From Strigops habroptila (Eukaryota; Chordata; Aves; Psittaciformes; Psittacidae), in NCBI RefSeq assembly GCF_004027225.2, contig NC_044277.2:84270283-84334282 (forward strand): 64,000 nucleotides of DNA, read 5' to 3'. The position numbers and the translations under genes were made by a program. The notes under the pieces are model-generated. The model worked only from the letters and a program-made list of their open reading frames with translations. It was not told the DNA's origin and made no database searches. This document shows positions 62,421 through 64,000 of this stretch, piece by piece; position 1 is the stretch's first letter, and every line of letters begins with the position of its first letter.

Positions 62421-63680
62421 GTGGGTTTCCTTTGCTCTGAAAAGGGGACAGTAGTTAAGATACAAGCCAAGAGGCCAGTAATACCATCTGATACAGCTCC
62501 TACTCACATCAAAGGAGTGATGCACACAGTGGGCCCTTTAAAAATACCCTCTCTTACACTACCCTCTCTTACACTACTCCTAACACCAAACTTTTTCAGA
62601 CTAAACACTATGACAGTAATTGACCATGCAATGAATATATCAGTGCTAAAGGAAGTGTTTTTGGAGGTATCCCTCCACTCTCCAGAGCTCAGAAGTGGTG
62701 ATTCCCTTTAACGTGGTCTTCTGTCTTCTATGGATACCCAAAGTCTTTTTTCTTAAGAAGAAAGATTTCAAACATTTCATGAGCTCACCCTCTACAAAGC
62801 CTTCATGTTTACTTGCAAGGAAAATTGTGACTGACTGTGTCTGACTGCATTTTGGGATAGGCTTGCAACACTGGTTAAGCTTTGAGGTACTGTCACTCAG
62901 CTGCATTCACCCAATATTTACATTGCAGGTATTTCATTTCAGTGAAGTTTTGAGCAGTACAAGCCAAGGAAACACATACCCTTCTGAGAAGGTAAGACAC
63001 AGTTGCAGCTCTGAGATGAAGCCATAGGTGCAGGTTTGCCAGCCCTTTTCCTTGCAAACAATCACTTCATCAGAAAGCACAGTAGGGCTGAGCAGCCACT
63101 CTGTCTAGATCTGCAGACCTGCTTATTAATGTTCTTTGTGGGCCTGGTGAGATCACACATTTCAACATAGAAACCTTCTCATTATAGGTTTCTAACCAAA
63201 ACAGCAGTACTAATCTAAAACATAGTAAGTTTCGATATCTGCAAAGGTTTGTCTACAGGGCATGCCAAAGGCACCTTGGAGCTTACTCCTCCAAGGCTCT
63301 AATCCAGTAGACTTCTGCTCAGTGATTTGGAGCTGGACTAGTGTGGGCCTGAAGGGGAATTGTTTTGTCATTCTTTACATCTGGTACAGAGGGACCTGGA
63401 CGTTGTGTCCTGATGCATTTAATTCAATGCCTGTATCAACTGGGTGGAGTCAGGCTTCTCATATAGGGAGAGGCTGTAATTCACCCTCAGGTCCAGTTTT
63501 GCATGGTGAAAGCTCAAGCCTACCATGAAACTCCTGTCTTCATGTTTAAAGTGTGAAGAAGATGGAGGAGTCCATTCCCAGTTCCAGGCTCTGTTGGCTG
63601 AAGTGAGTGAACCCAGACCAGGCTGCTCTCTCACCATTGCCAACAGGCTCTTTGGAGAAATTACTTATCCGTTCTTCCAG
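62253..63680 (+). CDS. Ov-serpin, SERPINB11-like (5' part, runs off window)
   Basis: Join of 62253-62420, 62929-62991 and 63552-63680: residues 1-120, phase 0 throughout, continuing beyond the right edge. The N-terminus MCSLSAANAKFCLYFF and NIFFSPLSLSAAFGMV is clade B without a cleavable signal peptide. The segment SEPRPGCSLTIANRLFG and the short CD loop are closest, from memory, to SERPINB11, with SERPINB3/4/13 next. Gene order also allows any of these. The reactive loop is outside the window, so inhibitory capacity and target cannot be judged. All three exons are intact, and the visible acceptors and donors are regular. Confidence 0.9.
62544..62579 (+). repeat. Short tandem duplication, 15-base unit
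   Basis: ACCCTCTCTTACACT occurs twice in tandem in intron 2 of the SERPINB11-like gene. Confidence 0.8.
62929..62991 (+). CDS. SERPINB11-like exon 3 (CD loop), residues 57-77
   Basis: A 63-base exon encoding VFHFSEVLSSTSQGNTYPSE plus Lys, between CATTGCAG and GTAAGA. Presence of this exon places the gene in the 8-exon ov-serpin group with SERPINB12, B11, B3/4, B13 and ovalbumin. The loop is much shorter than that of SERPINB12. Confidence 0.9.
63552..63680 (+). CDS. SERPINB11-like exon 4, residues 78-120
   Basis: Starts CEEDGGVHSQFQALLAEV and ends Pro-Phe-Phe-Gln before GTAAGT. The acceptor TTTAAAG has a poor pyrimidine tract. No exon 5 was found in the remaining 320 bases. Confidence 0.92.
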
Positions 63681-64000
63681 GTAAGTGGCCATGGTGTCCA
63701 TTTTAACAGCTCCTGGGAATTACAAACTCAGCAGGATTTCTTCCATCATGAAGTACAAAGGGAAATGAAGCACAAGGTATCCTTGACATGCGCAACTGGT
63801 GTCTAATAGAGCTGATACTTGCTGTGTCGTTTCTATCCAAGAAACAAAGGTCTGTGACCAAAAGAAGATCTTTTTCTTCCCCCAGTGTCTCATCTGTTTC
63901 TAATAAGATGATTTTATTCACTCTTCCACCTTCCCTTCAGAGTCTATGTGAATATGGGACTCTGATTCCTGCTGCTTTTTCAAACAAGGCTTAGAAGTAA

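Noticed and set aside
1-64000. CRISPR arrays, bacterial operons, rRNA genes, phage or a novel defence system
   Set aside because: Nothing of the kind is present; the window is vertebrate genomic DNA with split genes and CR1 repeats.

Overview
The window looks like avian nuclear DNA. It has intron-rich vertebrate genes with GT-AG junctions, many CR1 LINE 3' ends whose tails are ATTCTATGA-type repeats, one CpG island, and an ERVL-like LTR of a kind I associate with birds. I cannot name the species; the LTR hints weakly at a non-galliform bird.

The content is the left edge of the clade B (ov-serpin) cluster. From left to right: (1) the first coding exon of VPS4B on the minus strand at 1437-1457, in a CpG island, with the gene leaving the window to the left; (2) about 13 kb of intergenic DNA; (3) SERPINB5 (maspin) on the plus strand, with a likely non-coding exon 1 ending at 14661 and six coding exons at 20097-29709 giving 375 residues; (4) an 8.6 kb intergenic stretch with an unidentified, probably processed pseudogene on the minus strand (about 36055-36909); (5) SERPINB12 on the plus strand, seven coding exons at 39463-45685 giving 414 residues, with the extra CD-loop exon of the 8-exon ov-serpins; (6) a decayed, unlisted ov-serpin pseudogene scattered over about 46.8-57.2 kb on the plus strand, best shown by an exon-7 copy with one nonsense codon at 52725-52886; (7) the first three coding exons of another ov-serpin, most like SERPINB11 (62253-63680), which runs off the right edge.

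The order VPS4B, SERPINB5, SERPINB12, SERPINB11/3/4/13-like matches the mammalian 18q21 cluster as I know it. The intact serpins are predicted cytosolic/nuclear proteins with no cleavable signal peptide and the clade B C-terminus ending in Ser-Pro. SERPINB5 keeps the non-inhibitory maspin-type loop. SERPINB12 has an inhibitory-type hinge and a predicted Arg-Ser scissile bond with Arg also at P2.

No new kind of biological system was found. The most useful new observations are the ov-serpin pseudogene between SERPINB12 and the SERPINB11-like gene, the minus-strand pseudogene, the inverted CR1 pair flanking SERPINB5 exon 3, and the SERPINB12 reactive-loop change. Exon boundaries were read by eye from splice signals and family exon phases; repeat boundaries are approximate.
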